Shown here piece after piece: positions 55,092 through 62,634 of a stretch of 64,000 bases of DNA. A model generated the notes under the pieces. It was given only the letters and a program-made list of their open reading frames with translations. It did not search any database and was not told where the DNA came from. Source of the stretch: an uncultured Clostridia bacterium (GTDB taxonomy: Bacteria; Bacillota; Clostridia; Saccharofermentanales; Saccharofermentanaceae); the NCBI GenBank assembly GCA_947303185.1, contig CAMYXF010000001.1, positions 186,001 to 250,000 on the forward strand, given 5' to 3'. Within the stretch, counting starts at the first letter, position 1, and each line of letters opens with the position of its first letter. Position numbers and translations under genes: made by a program.

Positions 55092-55099
55092 CTAATCTC

Positions 55100-55615
55100 T
55101 CACAATCTGTCCCACAACTGAACTTCAACATAAGCATATCTTCCGAGCGACTCTTTGAAGTATTTTTCTGTTGAGCCGCTTGCTTCAATACCTTCCAGGA
55201 GCATAGTCTTTGTAAGCACAGCCGGGGTCTCTCCGTGAATCAGAAGAGCGCAGCTGTCACCTAAAGTAAAACTGATCTGATCGTCAGGAATATCATCTAG
55301 GTCGAATACTATCTTATCATTCGTATCAAACCAGTCGCGAAGATATTCACACTCCATAAGCACAAAAGAATACGGGTGAAGAAGTTTCGGTTTACCACCA
55401 AGTTTTATGAACGCTTCTCTGACAAATTCATCTGCTCTTTTCCTGTTGGGATAGAAATTTACAAAATCTGCAAACCTTCCGAAACTCGTTGTATCAGGAT
55501 GCTCTGAAGCAAGTTTTGCAGCAACCTCAAACGCTTCCTTCTCAGGAAGATTCATTATGTTCTTCCAGGGATCTGTTCCCGGGAAAAAGTAATGTGTAAT
55601 AAATAGTTTTTCCAT
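55100..55615 (-). CDS. Conserved hypothetical protein, cytosolic
   Basis: The 171-residue protein has no signal or membrane segment. It opens KLFITHYFFPGTDPWKNIMNLPEKEAFEVA and ends with a strand-rich half. I do not recognise it. It lies five bases after the methyltransferase gene and is followed by the P-loop gene, so they probably act together. Confidence 0.6.
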   Translation of the reverse strand: MEKLFITHYFFPGTDPWKNIMNLPEKEAFEVAAKLASEHPDTTSFGRFADFVNFYPNRKRADEFVREAFIKLGGKPKLLHPYSFVLMECEYLRDWFDTNDKIVFDLDDIPDDQISFTLGDSCALLIHGETPAVLTKTMLLEGIEASGSTEKYFKESLGRYAYVEVQLWDRL

Positions 55616-55620
55616 ATGTA

Positions 55621-56253
55621 TTACTTTCCAAAAATTAGAAACTTACCGCGCTCCAAACTTTCAAAAGTTACGCCGCCTTTTTGCTGGTAGTATGGGCTGT
55701 ACACTTTTTCAAAATGGATGCCTTCCAGATTCTTCTCGATATATGTGAAACCATAACCGCTTATCTCATCAATAAGTTTTTTATATGTGTACTTGGCTTT
55801 CTCTTTGTCCTTGTCTCTGAAATTCGAAAGATGGAACGGGAGAACGGCAAGCACGCCACCCTTCTTCAACGTTCTTTTCGCTTCTTCGATCATAACAAAA
55901 CGGTGAAGGCCTCCGTATGTTTTTTCCTCGCCGTGAAACATGTCTGCATAGATAACAAGATCGAAAGTATTATCTTCAAAATCATGTTTGTAATCTTCTC
56001 TGCCCACGACTGTAGTTATACAATCAAGCTTCTCGTTAGCTGCTTTCTCATTTACATAATCCAAGCACTGCTTATTGATATCAACAGCGCTGATTTTACA
56101 TTTCTTTCCGAACGCATTTGCCGCTGCAAATGAATAATTACCTGCACCACATCCGTAATCTAAGATCACCGGATCAGATACACTTATCATTGAAGAAATG
56201 AGCTCTGCTCCTTCTTTCTTTTCCCAATTGTTTACATCATCGAAAATACTCAT
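55621..56253 (-). CDS. Class I SAM-dependent methyltransferase
   Basis: The 210-residue protein has the SAM motifs VILDYGCGAGNYSFAAA (motif I), ISAVDINKQCLDYV (acidic loop) and NTFDLVIYADMFHG (motif III). The substrate is unknown. The ATG at 56253 was chosen over a TTG eight codons earlier; GAGGGG lies upstream. It heads the cluster with the unknown and P-loop genes. Confidence 0.85.
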   Translation of the reverse strand: MSIFDDVNNWEKKEGAELISSMISVSDPVILDYGCGAGNYSFAAANAFGKKCKISAVDINKQCLDYVNEKAANEKLDCITTVVGREDYKHDFEDNTFDLVIYADMFHGEEKTYGGLHRFVMIEEAKRTLKKGGVLAVLPFHLSNFRDKDKEKAKYTYKKLIDEISGYGFTYIEKNLEGIHFEKVYSPYYQQKGGVTFESLERGKFLIFGK

Positions 56254-56376
56254 TATTCTACAGTCCCCTCTGTCCAATCAATGTACTCTTCTGCTGAAAT
56301 CCGTTCTTCTATGATTGTGATATTTTCTTTTTCCTTAGAGCAATTATAGCATTCTATGGTTCTGAATATTTGCAAC

Positions 56377-56406
56377 AAAAAGACGACGGTTGTTAAGCCG
56401 TCGTCT
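56377..56406 (-). terminator. Intrinsic terminator after the small membrane protein gene
   Basis: AGACGACGG and CCGTCGTCT form a perfect 9-bp stem with an eight-base loop; on the minus strand TTTTGTTG follows. Confidence 0.75.
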
Positions 56407-56450
56407 GTATTTTGTAGTATGCGGAATCAACCTTCTAACTACAGTTCAGA

Positions 56451-56837
56451 TTATCTTCCCCAACTGTCAACCACTTCTCGGATCGTCTGAGGAATTACGT
56501 TAAGCTGCTCGCCAACGTTTCGAATAATACCCGGCATAAATAATCCTAAGACCAACATGAGAATATTAATCAAAATACAAACAATAATTGCAGAGGGACG
56601 CCAGTCTCTTACTGTCTTGGCACCGACAATGATATAGATAACCGTCAGGACAAAGTATAAAGCAAGGCCACCTGCGAAAACTAAAAAGGGAGATTTGGTA
56701 GCATCAGTAACAACGATACCCTGTGCATTGATATCATTCATAGCAATTTCCAAGAAATCAACGGTAGCGTACCAAATAATAGTTGTAAGAATTAATGATA
56801 CAATGGCCTGAATTAAGAAAAACGTTCCTCTTCTCAT
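56451..56837 (-). CDS. Small four-helix membrane protein, unknown
   Basis: The 128-residue protein has hydrophobic segments at about 6-26, 48-70, 82-105 and possibly one near the start of the last third, with a short amphipathic tail (LNVIPQTIREVVDSWG). No motif was recognised. AGGAG precedes the ATG; it stands alone with its own terminator. Confidence 0.6.
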   Translation of the reverse strand: MRRGTFFLIQAIVSLILTTIIWYATVDFLEIAMNDINAQGIVVTDATKSPFLVFAGGLALYFVLTVIYIIVGAKTVRDWRPSAIIVCILINILMLVLGLFMPGIIRNVGEQLNVIPQTIREVVDSWGR

Positions 56838-56977
56838 AAAAGTCTCCTATGAAAAAAATCTTTGAAGATAGAGAATTCTGAAGACAATCCTCCTGTGGAT
56901 TTATCAAATTTCTCTGTCATATGGAAGCATTATATCATTGAGTTATGCCCTTAACCAAGCGGTGTTTGACATATTCA

Positions 56978-57652
56978 TCAGAGATATTTCAGAACATCCA
57001 TCTGTGTTTCCGCCTGATCAAACTCTTCAAGCCTGCCACATGGAATATGAGGTTCATACGCGAGATGCGCAAAATACCGTGCCTGCACCGCCTTCATGCC
57101 GGCATCCCTTGCACCGAAGAGTTCTTTTGAACCTCCGTCACCGACAAAAAGACATTCTTCTGCACTGACACCAAGCATATCGACCGCTCTTCTGAATATC
57201 TCAGGATCAGGTTTAGTGACACCCTGTTCGTAGGACAAAACCGGCGCATCGAAATACGGATAGAGAACACTCTCCTTAATAGCTTTTGCCTCATCTGAAT
57301 AGCAGTTGCTTATGAGGCCGATCTTAATGTTCCTGGCTTTAAGTTCCTTTAAAAGATCGATAGTCTCTTTAGGCGTTCTCGCAAAGACGCCATCCAGGTT
57401 TTCGCTGCGATGTCTGACAATAAGCTGAACTGATTCTTCGCTATAACAGCCAAGCATTTCAAGACAGATCTTAACTGCTTCTGCAATGGTGCATTGTCCG
57501 CTGCTTCTTGCGTTCTCTGTTGTGTGCCACACGGGTCTGAAAACTTCAACCGGAATACTCAGGTCCGCTGCTATGTGCTCACTGAAATAAGTATCTCCCG
57601 AGAAGATCGTTACCAGTGTCTCAAACATATCGAAAATAACTGCTTTGATCAT
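56978..57652 (-). CDS. HAD-superfamily hydrolase
   Basis: The 224-residue protein has the HAD motifs AVIFDMFETLV (nucleophile Asp), LISNCY (Ser/Thr), a Lys (TKPDPEIF) and VGDGGSKELFGARDAGM. It fits the subfamily IA phosphatases and dehalogenases; the substrate is unknown. Two ATG codons lie three codons apart; 57652 has the better distance to AGGGG. Confidence 0.88.
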   Translation of the reverse strand: MIKAVIFDMFETLVTIFSGDTYFSEHIAADLSIPVEVFRPVWHTTENARSSGQCTIAEAVKICLEMLGCYSEESVQLIVRHRSENLDGVFARTPKETIDLLKELKARNIKIGLISNCYSDEAKAIKESVLYPYFDAPVLSYEQGVTKPDPEIFRRAVDMLGVSAEECLFVGDGGSKELFGARDAGMKAVQARYFAHLAYEPHIPCGRLEEFDQAETQMDVLKYL

Positions 57653-57758
57653 AGATTCCATTACCCCTTAATGAATACTCCTAGTTTAACAAAGATTTCA
57701 GCATGTGCATCATGTTATAATCACCTTAATTGATGAAAACTTAATAGGAATAAACGCC

Positions 57759-58769
57759 ATGAATGACTTAGAAACAATCAAGAATAATTTTCCCGGAATA
57801 AGCTGCGCATATAAAGATGCAGAAGGAAAAATCACGACGAAATGCTTTGGCTTCGCAGACAAAGAATCAAATATTCCGGTGGACGAGAACACCGCCTTCC
57901 CTGCCTGCTCGATTTCAAAATTCATTACTGCGATCTGTGTAATGAAGGAATACGAGCAGGGCCGTATCGATATCGAAAAGCCAATCAATCTTTATCTTCG
58001 CAGTTGGAAACTTCTTACTTCATCAGGATCTGAAAGTGATGCACCAATAAGATCGCTTATGAATCACACATCCGGAATTATTGACGGCGAAGAAGGCTTT
58101 TACGGACTCAGAAGAAGTGATTCGTATGTCAGTCTGATCGATGTTCTTGATGGTAAGACTTCTTATAGCAACCGTCCGGCGCGCGAGAATAATCCTTATG
58201 GAACTGAGTTTGAATACTCTGATGCCGGGTTCTGCGTTTTGCAGATGCTGTTAGAAGACCTTGAGCAAAAGCCGTATGAAGTTATTGCAGATGAATATGT
58301 TTTCGCACCTTTGAACTTGAAAAACACCTTCTCTGCATCGCTTGCAAACTTGTCTGAATTCGAGCAGAAGATCGTCATGGCAACAGGCTATGATGAGAAT
58401 GGTGTTGCAATTCCCGGCAAGTATCCGCAAATGCCTGACCTCGCTGCATCAGGACTGTGGTCTACACCGAAAGATCTTCTTGTAATCGCGCAAGAATTTA
58501 CTAAGGCATATAACGGCGAGAGCAATTTGCTTTCGGCAGAATCCGCGCTAAAAATGGCGACTCCTACAGATAGATTCCTCTGGGCAGGACTAGGCATATT
58601 CATGGATGGTGAGAACAAGCTCAGCATCAGCGGCTGGGGCGAGAACGGCCAGTCGAGACTTAAGTTCAATTACCGTACTGGCGAGGCCGCTGCCGTCATG
58701 GTAAATCAGAATCCCGGTGTAGATCAATCCGAATCAGGTGTCGAATGGCTAATCAATAACGGTTTCTAA
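57759..58769 (+). CDS. Serine hydrolase of the beta-lactamase/esterase family
   Basis: The 336-residue protein has the SxxK motif in FPACSISKFITAI and a Tyr motif in FEYSDAGFCVLQML, as in class C beta-lactamase-like esterases and D-aminopeptidases. No signal peptide is seen, so it acts in the cytosol. A third motif (HTG/KTG) is not obvious. The ATG at 57759 has AGGA ten bases upstream. Divergent from the HAD gene. Confidence 0.82.
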   Translation: MNDLETIKNNFPGISCAYKDAEGKITTKCFGFADKESNIPVDENTAFPACSISKFITAICVMKEYEQGRIDIEKPINLYLRSWKLLTSSGSESDAPIRSLMNHTSGIIDGEEGFYGLRRSDSYVSLIDVLDGKTSYSNRPARENNPYGTEFEYSDAGFCVLQMLLEDLEQKPYEVIADEYVFAPLNLKNTFSASLANLSEFEQKIVMATGYDENGVAIPGKYPQMPDLAASGLWSTPKDLLVIAQEFTKAYNGESNLLSAESALKMATPTDRFLWAGLGIFMDGENKLSISGWGENGQSRLKFNYRTGEAAAVMVNQNPGVDQSESGVEWLINNGF

Positions 58770-58791
58770 TTCTTTTCGAGTTAGCCGGACA

Positions 58792-59520
58792 TCAGAGAAA
58801 ACTTATTGCCCAAAACACAAGAAAATGCAGCGGGTAGATAATGTAAAAGATCCACTTGTTGATCGCAGCCCGGCTTCCTGCTTTCCCGTCATAACAAAGA
58901 AGGAAAGGAATAACTAAGAACATTCCTGCCTGCCATAATTCGCCGTACCAGTGAAAACCGTTACGCACAAGGAAGAATACAGCTGCTAAAACCTGTATTC
59001 CACATACAATTGCGTAGGCTTTGATTTGCGCTTTTCGATCGTCTCTGTATTGATAGAAAAGCCATGCCATAAACGGCCCTATTACACCCCAGTCGCAGCA
59101 AAATGTGATCATGATGAGCGCGATAGTAACGAATATCTTTACACCACGATTTTTGATCATCTCTGTCGCTAACAAAAGCAGGAAAGTAACAAACAAAGTA
59201 ATGATGACGTTAAAGTCCAAAACCCACAGCGTATTGTAATGTGACAGCGCATAAGGAATCTGTGATATGAGACCGAAGATTAGAAGACGTGCTGCGTATT
59301 TTATACGTGAAGAAGTGTGAATAAATCCTTCTACAAGAAAGAAAAGCATAATGGGCCCGGTCAGTCTGCCGATAATACGCATTGCAGCATATATTGCGAC
59401 CTTGGGCCACGCCGCTTCATCAATCCCGGGCGACAGCAGAAACATACCGATATGATCAATGATCATCGCGATGATGGCGATGTATTTTATCTGATTTCTG
59501 TTAAGGCTGATACGTGCCAT
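58792..59520 (-). CDS. TraX-like membrane protein
   Basis: The 242-residue protein has about seven hydrophobic segments and the TraX-like motifs IKYIAIIAMIIDHIGMFL, RIIGRLTGPIMLFFLVEGF and WIFYIIYPLHFLVFWAI. TraX acetylates pilin in F plasmids, but chromosomal relatives in Firmicutes are probable acyltransferases of unknown target. There are no conjugation genes nearby. Confidence 0.82.
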   Translation of the reverse strand: MARISLNRNQIKYIAIIAMIIDHIGMFLLSPGIDEAAWPKVAIYAAMRIIGRLTGPIMLFFLVEGFIHTSSRIKYAARLLIFGLISQIPYALSHYNTLWVLDFNVIITLFVTFLLLLATEMIKNRGVKIFVTIALIMITFCCDWGVIGPFMAWLFYQYRDDRKAQIKAYAIVCGIQVLAAVFFLVRNGFHWYGELWQAGMFLVIPFLLCYDGKAGSRAAINKWIFYIIYPLHFLVFWAISFL

Positions 59521-59577
59521 AAAACCGTCTTCTATTTAGTGAATACAGGCATGACTATAAGCAAGTCATGTCATTAC

Positions 59578-59952
59578 TTATTGAGATATCAATTGGGACA
59601 TATAAGCAGCAATTGATGGTACTTCTGACAACCTTGCAAGAAGTTTAGGCGCATAACCTCTAAAGTACATCCACGATTGAGCCAGACAGGTTTTGATGTT
59701 TCTTTGTTCCTGCTCAGGTCTCTTTTCAATCGAATCAACCGCTAATAACATTTTTTTGATCTGAGCTTTGTCTTCTTTTGTAAGCTCGTTCGACATATCA
59801 ATATAAGAGAATGCTTTCACAAGGTCATTCTTGTTAAATCCATTTGGAAGAGACACATTGTAATGAACCGTAATGTATTTGACAGGGCGTTGAGCCATTG
59901 CATGATTACCGTTTCCGCTTACATTAGTATTGTTAAGATTTCTATTATCCAT
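59578..59952 (-). CDS. Hypothetical protein, small, soluble
   Basis: The 124-residue protein has an Asn-rich start, then a strand-rich piece (YITVHYNVSLPNGF) and several helices rich in Lys and Glu. No family was recognised. GGGG lies eight bases before the ATG. It sits between the TraX-like and tRNA-Ser genes. Confidence 0.5.
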   Translation of the reverse strand: MDNRNLNNTNVSGNGNHAMAQRPVKYITVHYNVSLPNGFNKNDLVKAFSYIDMSNELTKEDKAQIKKMLLAVDSIEKRPEQEQRNIKTCLAQSWMYFRGYAPKLLARLSEVPSIAAYMSQLISQ

Positions 59953-60039
59953 TTAAGTGTCCCCATAAGATGGATTTACGAAGTGTCATGATTAATTCCA
60001 AATGCTATCTTATCAGTAAAATCATTTGCTGAAAACAAA

Positions 60040-60070
60040 AAACCTCTCAAACACATGGTTCAAGAGGTTT
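60040..60070 (-). terminator. Terminator of the tRNA-Ser gene
   Basis: AAACCTCT and AGAGGTTT form a stem; on the minus strand it is followed by TTTTTTGTTTTC. It lies five bases after the tRNA. Confidence 0.85.
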
Positions 60071-60075
60071 CATTT

Positions 60076-60166
60076 TGGCGGAGACGGAGAGATTCGAACT
60101 CTCGTGCCAGTTGCCCGGCAAACGCATTTCGAGTGCGCCCCGTTATGACCACTTCGATACGTCTCC
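60076..60166 (-). tRNA. tRNA-Ser (anticodon CGA)
   Basis: The minus strand begins GGAGACG and ends CGTCTCCG plus CCA, so the acceptor stem is complete. The anticodon loop CTCGAAA gives CGA, reading the serine codon UCG. A long variable arm and the T-loop GTTCGAATC are present. CCA is encoded. Confidence 0.95.
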
Positions 60167-60228
60167 AAACGCGCCTTATTGTAATAGATTAAGTCTGATT
60201 ATTCAACTAAAAGCGCTGTGTAACAATG

Positions 60229-60792
60229 TTACAGTGCACCAAATCTTATGTTTTTGCGCAATTCTTCCTTGGCATCCTCACCGCAGAGGAAACCAACGAG
60301 AGCGAGGCCGAAATCAACCGATGTACCCATCGCCTGGCTGGTAATGATATTGCCGTTTACGACAACTTTGCTGTCTTCGATGACATTTGCACCACCCTTG
60401 CGGAGCTCTTCCCAGAAACCGGGATTGCATGTGGAAGTCTTGCCCTTAAGAATTCCAAGATTCGCAAAAACAGTCGGAGCAGCACAGATAGCCGCAATGC
60501 CTTTTCCCTGGTCGTTGAACTTAACGAGATTCTTCTTGAGTTCTTCGCATGCGTTGAGGTTATTTGTTCCTCTTACGCCGCCTGGGAGAACCAGAAGGTC
60601 ATACTCATCGAACGTGATCTCGTCCAGAAGCTTATCAGCCTTGATTTTAATATCTCTTGATGCTGTTATCTCAAGTGAAGGCATGATCGATACAACATCG
60701 ACATCAACCTTTGCTCTTCTCAAAAGGTCAACGGGTGTGATTGCCTCGACCTCTTCACTGCCGTCTGCTATAAATACTGCAACTTTTGCCAT
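60229..60792 (-). CDS. DJ-1/PfpI family protein
   Basis: The 187-residue protein has the DJ-1 nucleophile elbow AAICAAPTVFA with the Cys and an early Glu (GSEEVEAITP), as in YajL/ThiJ proteins, which protect proteins against glyoxals or act as chaperones. AAAGG lies seven bases before the ATG. It is 15 bases after mntP, so is likely in the same transcript. Confidence 0.9.
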   Translation of the reverse strand: MAKVAVFIADGSEEVEAITPVDLLRRAKVDVDVVSIMPSLEITASRDIKIKADKLLDEITFDEYDLLVLPGGVRGTNNLNACEELKKNLVKFNDQGKGIAAICAAPTVFANLGILKGKTSTCNPGFWEELRKGGANVIEDSKVVVNGNIITSQAMGTSVDFGLALVGFLCGEDAKEELRKNIRFGAL

Positions 60793-60807
60793 GTTAATAC
60801 CTTTCTT

Positions 60808-61413
60808 TTAAAGGCCGAAAAGACCTTTGATAAAAATCTCTATTCCAATGAGGATCAGTATTACGCCTCCGATTATCGTGGCCGTACTGACGAATTTGCC
60901 GCCGATCTTCTTGCCGAAGATCAACCCCAATAAGCATATCACAAGCGTGACGACTCCAATTATCAAAGATGCGGCAAATGCTCGTAAAAACGAATAATCA
61001 GCAATCGTAAAACCTACTGAAAGAGCATCTATCGAAGTAGCGACTCCCTGAACGATGAGCGCGCCCCAGGTAAGCTTTTTCGCCTCCTTGGCCTCATCCT
61101 TATCTTTCTTGTCACCCTGCTTCTTATCCTTGATGCCTTCGACAACCATCTTGCCACCGATGAAAAGAAGCAGTATCAAAGCTATCCACGGAATAAACTT
61201 ATGGAATACCGAAAACATCTCGGCAACAGTCGTTACGAGCAGCCATCCGATAACCGGCATGAGGAACTGGAAGACAGCATAAACGCCTGCGATCTTAAAC
61301 ATCCTGAACTTCTTCATGCCAGGCTCGACTATTCCGTTCGCCACGGAAATCGAAAAAGCGTCCATTGAAAGACCGACACCCAAAAGCACGGAATTCAATA
61401 TGAACTGTACCAT
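60808..61413 (-). CDS. mntP: Manganese efflux pump MntP
   Basis: The 201-residue protein has six hydrophobic segments and the MntP duplicated motif: LSMDAFSISVANGI in the first half and TSIDALSVGFTI in the second, with the metal aspartates. A charged Lys/Asp-rich loop separates the halves. MntP exports Mn(II) to avoid toxicity. GGAGG lies nine bases before the ATG. It has an extended -10 promoter and a terminator in its leader. Confidence 0.9.
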   Translation of the reverse strand: MVQFILNSVLLGVGLSMDAFSISVANGIVEPGMKKFRMFKIAGVYAVFQFLMPVIGWLLVTTVAEMFSVFHKFIPWIALILLLFIGGKMVVEGIKDKKQGDKKDKDEAKEAKKLTWGALIVQGVATSIDALSVGFTIADYSFLRAFAASLIIGVVTLVICLLGLIFGKKIGGKFVSTATIIGGVILILIGIEIFIKGLFGL

Positions 61414-61442
61414 TTATTCAAGCCTCCGAACCCGGCACCCGG

Positions 61443-61480
61443 GCAAAAAAATAACCCAAGGCACCTGTATTAGCCTTGAG
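61443..61480 (-). terminator. Leader terminator of mntP
   Basis: On the minus strand CTCAAGGC and GCCTTGGG (with a G-U pair) form an 8-bp stem with a ten-base loop, followed by TTATTTTTTT. It starts about 20 bases after the predicted transcription start and ends about 30 before the ATG, so it could attenuate mntP. A small CCCGG-GTG-CCGGG hairpin follows near the ribosome site. Confidence 0.75.
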
Positions 61481-61505
61481 TCTCACATAGAAGAATAAGC
61501 CAGGT

Positions 61506-61514
61506 ATTATACCA
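61506..61514 (-). promoter_or_regulatory. Extended -10 promoter of mntP
   Basis: On the minus strand TGGTATAAT is a consensus extended -10. The core GGTAT-A-ATACC is also palindromic and could be bound by a regulator. The leader is about 85 bases. Confidence 0.65.
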
Positions 61515-61614
61515 GTATGTTGACTTATACAACGCTTTATCGCGTCTGCTACTCCCTCAACAGACAGAATTTTAGCAATTTAGGCTTCGGTTAGTCAATT
61601 CTAACTCGGAAAGA

Positions 61615-61891
61615 TACCGTCCCAAATGAGATTTTCGTGTTTGGGACGGTATTAACCGACTAAACCTTCAAAATGAACCATTTAGTCGGCAATTTTTCGA
61701 GAATTTCATAGCAAACGACCGACTAAACTCACACTTTTCGATGTTTAGTCGGTAAAAAAGTGCCCTCAAGCACTGCAAACAGCCATTTTACAAGGCAAAA
61801 CTACCGACTAAACACGCAAAATCAACCATTTAGTCGGTTCTCCGGCAACTCACCTACCGACCAAACACGCCATTTCACTAATTTAGTCGGT
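61615..61891. repeat. Array of five related hairpin repeats
   Basis: Five inverted repeats lie in a row: TACCGTCCCAAA arms (61615-61651), CCGACTAAA arms (61656-61689), ACCGACTAAAC arms (61718-61753), ACCGACTAAA arms (61803-61838) and ACCGACCAAA/TTTAGTCGGT (61856-61891). The last four share their arms; loops of 14-16 bases differ. Arms are perfect except for one change in the last, which remains a G-U pair in minus-strand RNA. There is no T run and no gene. Confidence 0.85.
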
Positions 61892-61971
61892 ATGCCACCC
61901 CATAAACCCAAATCACGGCCTTATTATGTGTAGATAATCTAACGCGCGTGCGAGCATATTATTATAATATT

Positions 61972-61980
61972 TGGTATAAT
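61972..61980 (+). promoter_or_regulatory. Extended -10 promoter of the XRE-cupin gene
   Basis: TGGTATAAT gives a consensus extended -10 49 bases before the ATG; a second TATAAT lies at 61963. TGGTATAATAC is shared with the mntP promoter on the opposite side of the hairpin array. Confidence 0.6.
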
Positions 61981-62028
61981 ACTCAATCGCTATAAGTATC
62001 ATTGCTACTTAATCATCAGGAGGCCAAT

Positions 62029-62574
62029 ATGAACGAATACATTAAGCAGATATCTGACAGAATCAGAGAGCTTAGAGACATCCTTGACTTGACTGCAGAA
62101 GAAGTTGCTTCAGGCTGCGGCGTGAGCCAGGAAGAGTATTTAGCATATGAAAACGGCGAAAAGGAGATCCCGATCAGCGTACTTTATAAGGTCGCTGGTA
62201 TTTTCAAGGTGGACCCTACAGTGCTGATGACAGGCGACGTTCCGAGAATGGACGATTATACAGTGGTAAGAGGCGGCAACGGCGTTAAGGTCGAGCGTTA
62301 TCCCGGCTATTCTTTCAGTGCCCTCGCTTTCAACTATAAGCACAGACAGATGGATCCTATGATCGTTACTTTGTCCAAGTCAGAGACAGCTGAGTTCGTT
62401 CACCACGGCGGACAGGAGTTCAACTATGTCATCGAGGGCGCGATCAAGGTTATCGTCGGCGACAGAGAATTTACACTTGAGGCAGGAGATTCCATTTACT
62501 TCAATCCTGAGAAGCCTCACGGACAGAGAGCCGTGACGGAGACTGCTAAGTTCCTCACAATCATCAACGAGTGA
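62029..62574 (+). CDS. XRE-cupin transcriptional regulator
   Basis: The 181-residue protein has an XRE helix-turn-helix (about 5-65; LTAEEVASGCGVSQEEYLAYENGEKEIP) and a C-terminal cupin (about 105-180; EFVHHGGQEFNYVIEGAIKVIVG, GDSIYFNPEKPHGQRA) that may bind a small molecule or metal. GGAGG lies five bases before the ATG at 62029. Proteins of this kind often precede an acyl-CoA synthetase gene, as here. Confidence 0.9.
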   Translation: MNEYIKQISDRIRELRDILDLTAEEVASGCGVSQEEYLAYENGEKEIPISVLYKVAGIFKVDPTVLMTGDVPRMDDYTVVRGGNGVKVERYPGYSFSALAFNYKHRQMDPMIVTLSKSETAEFVHHGGQEFNYVIEGAIKVIVGDREFTLEAGDSIYFNPEKPHGQRAVTETAKFLTIINE

Positions 62575-62634
62575 TTTAGCAGTTCTACCCCATTACTCAC
62601 GGAAAATTTGAAGTAGAAAAGGAAGTATATACCC

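Noticed and set aside
58792..59520. Conjugative element because of the TraX-like gene
   Set aside because: No relaxase, type IV secretion, integrase or att-like repeats; chromosomal TraX-like proteins are common.
61414..61500. yybP-ykoY manganese riboswitch before mntP
   Set aside because: The leader is too short and lacks the conserved core; only a terminator hairpin and a small second hairpin are seen.
61615..61891. CRISPR array
   Set aside because: The repeats are palindromic in themselves, spacing is uneven (about 50-85 bp), only four to five copies exist and no cas gene is present.
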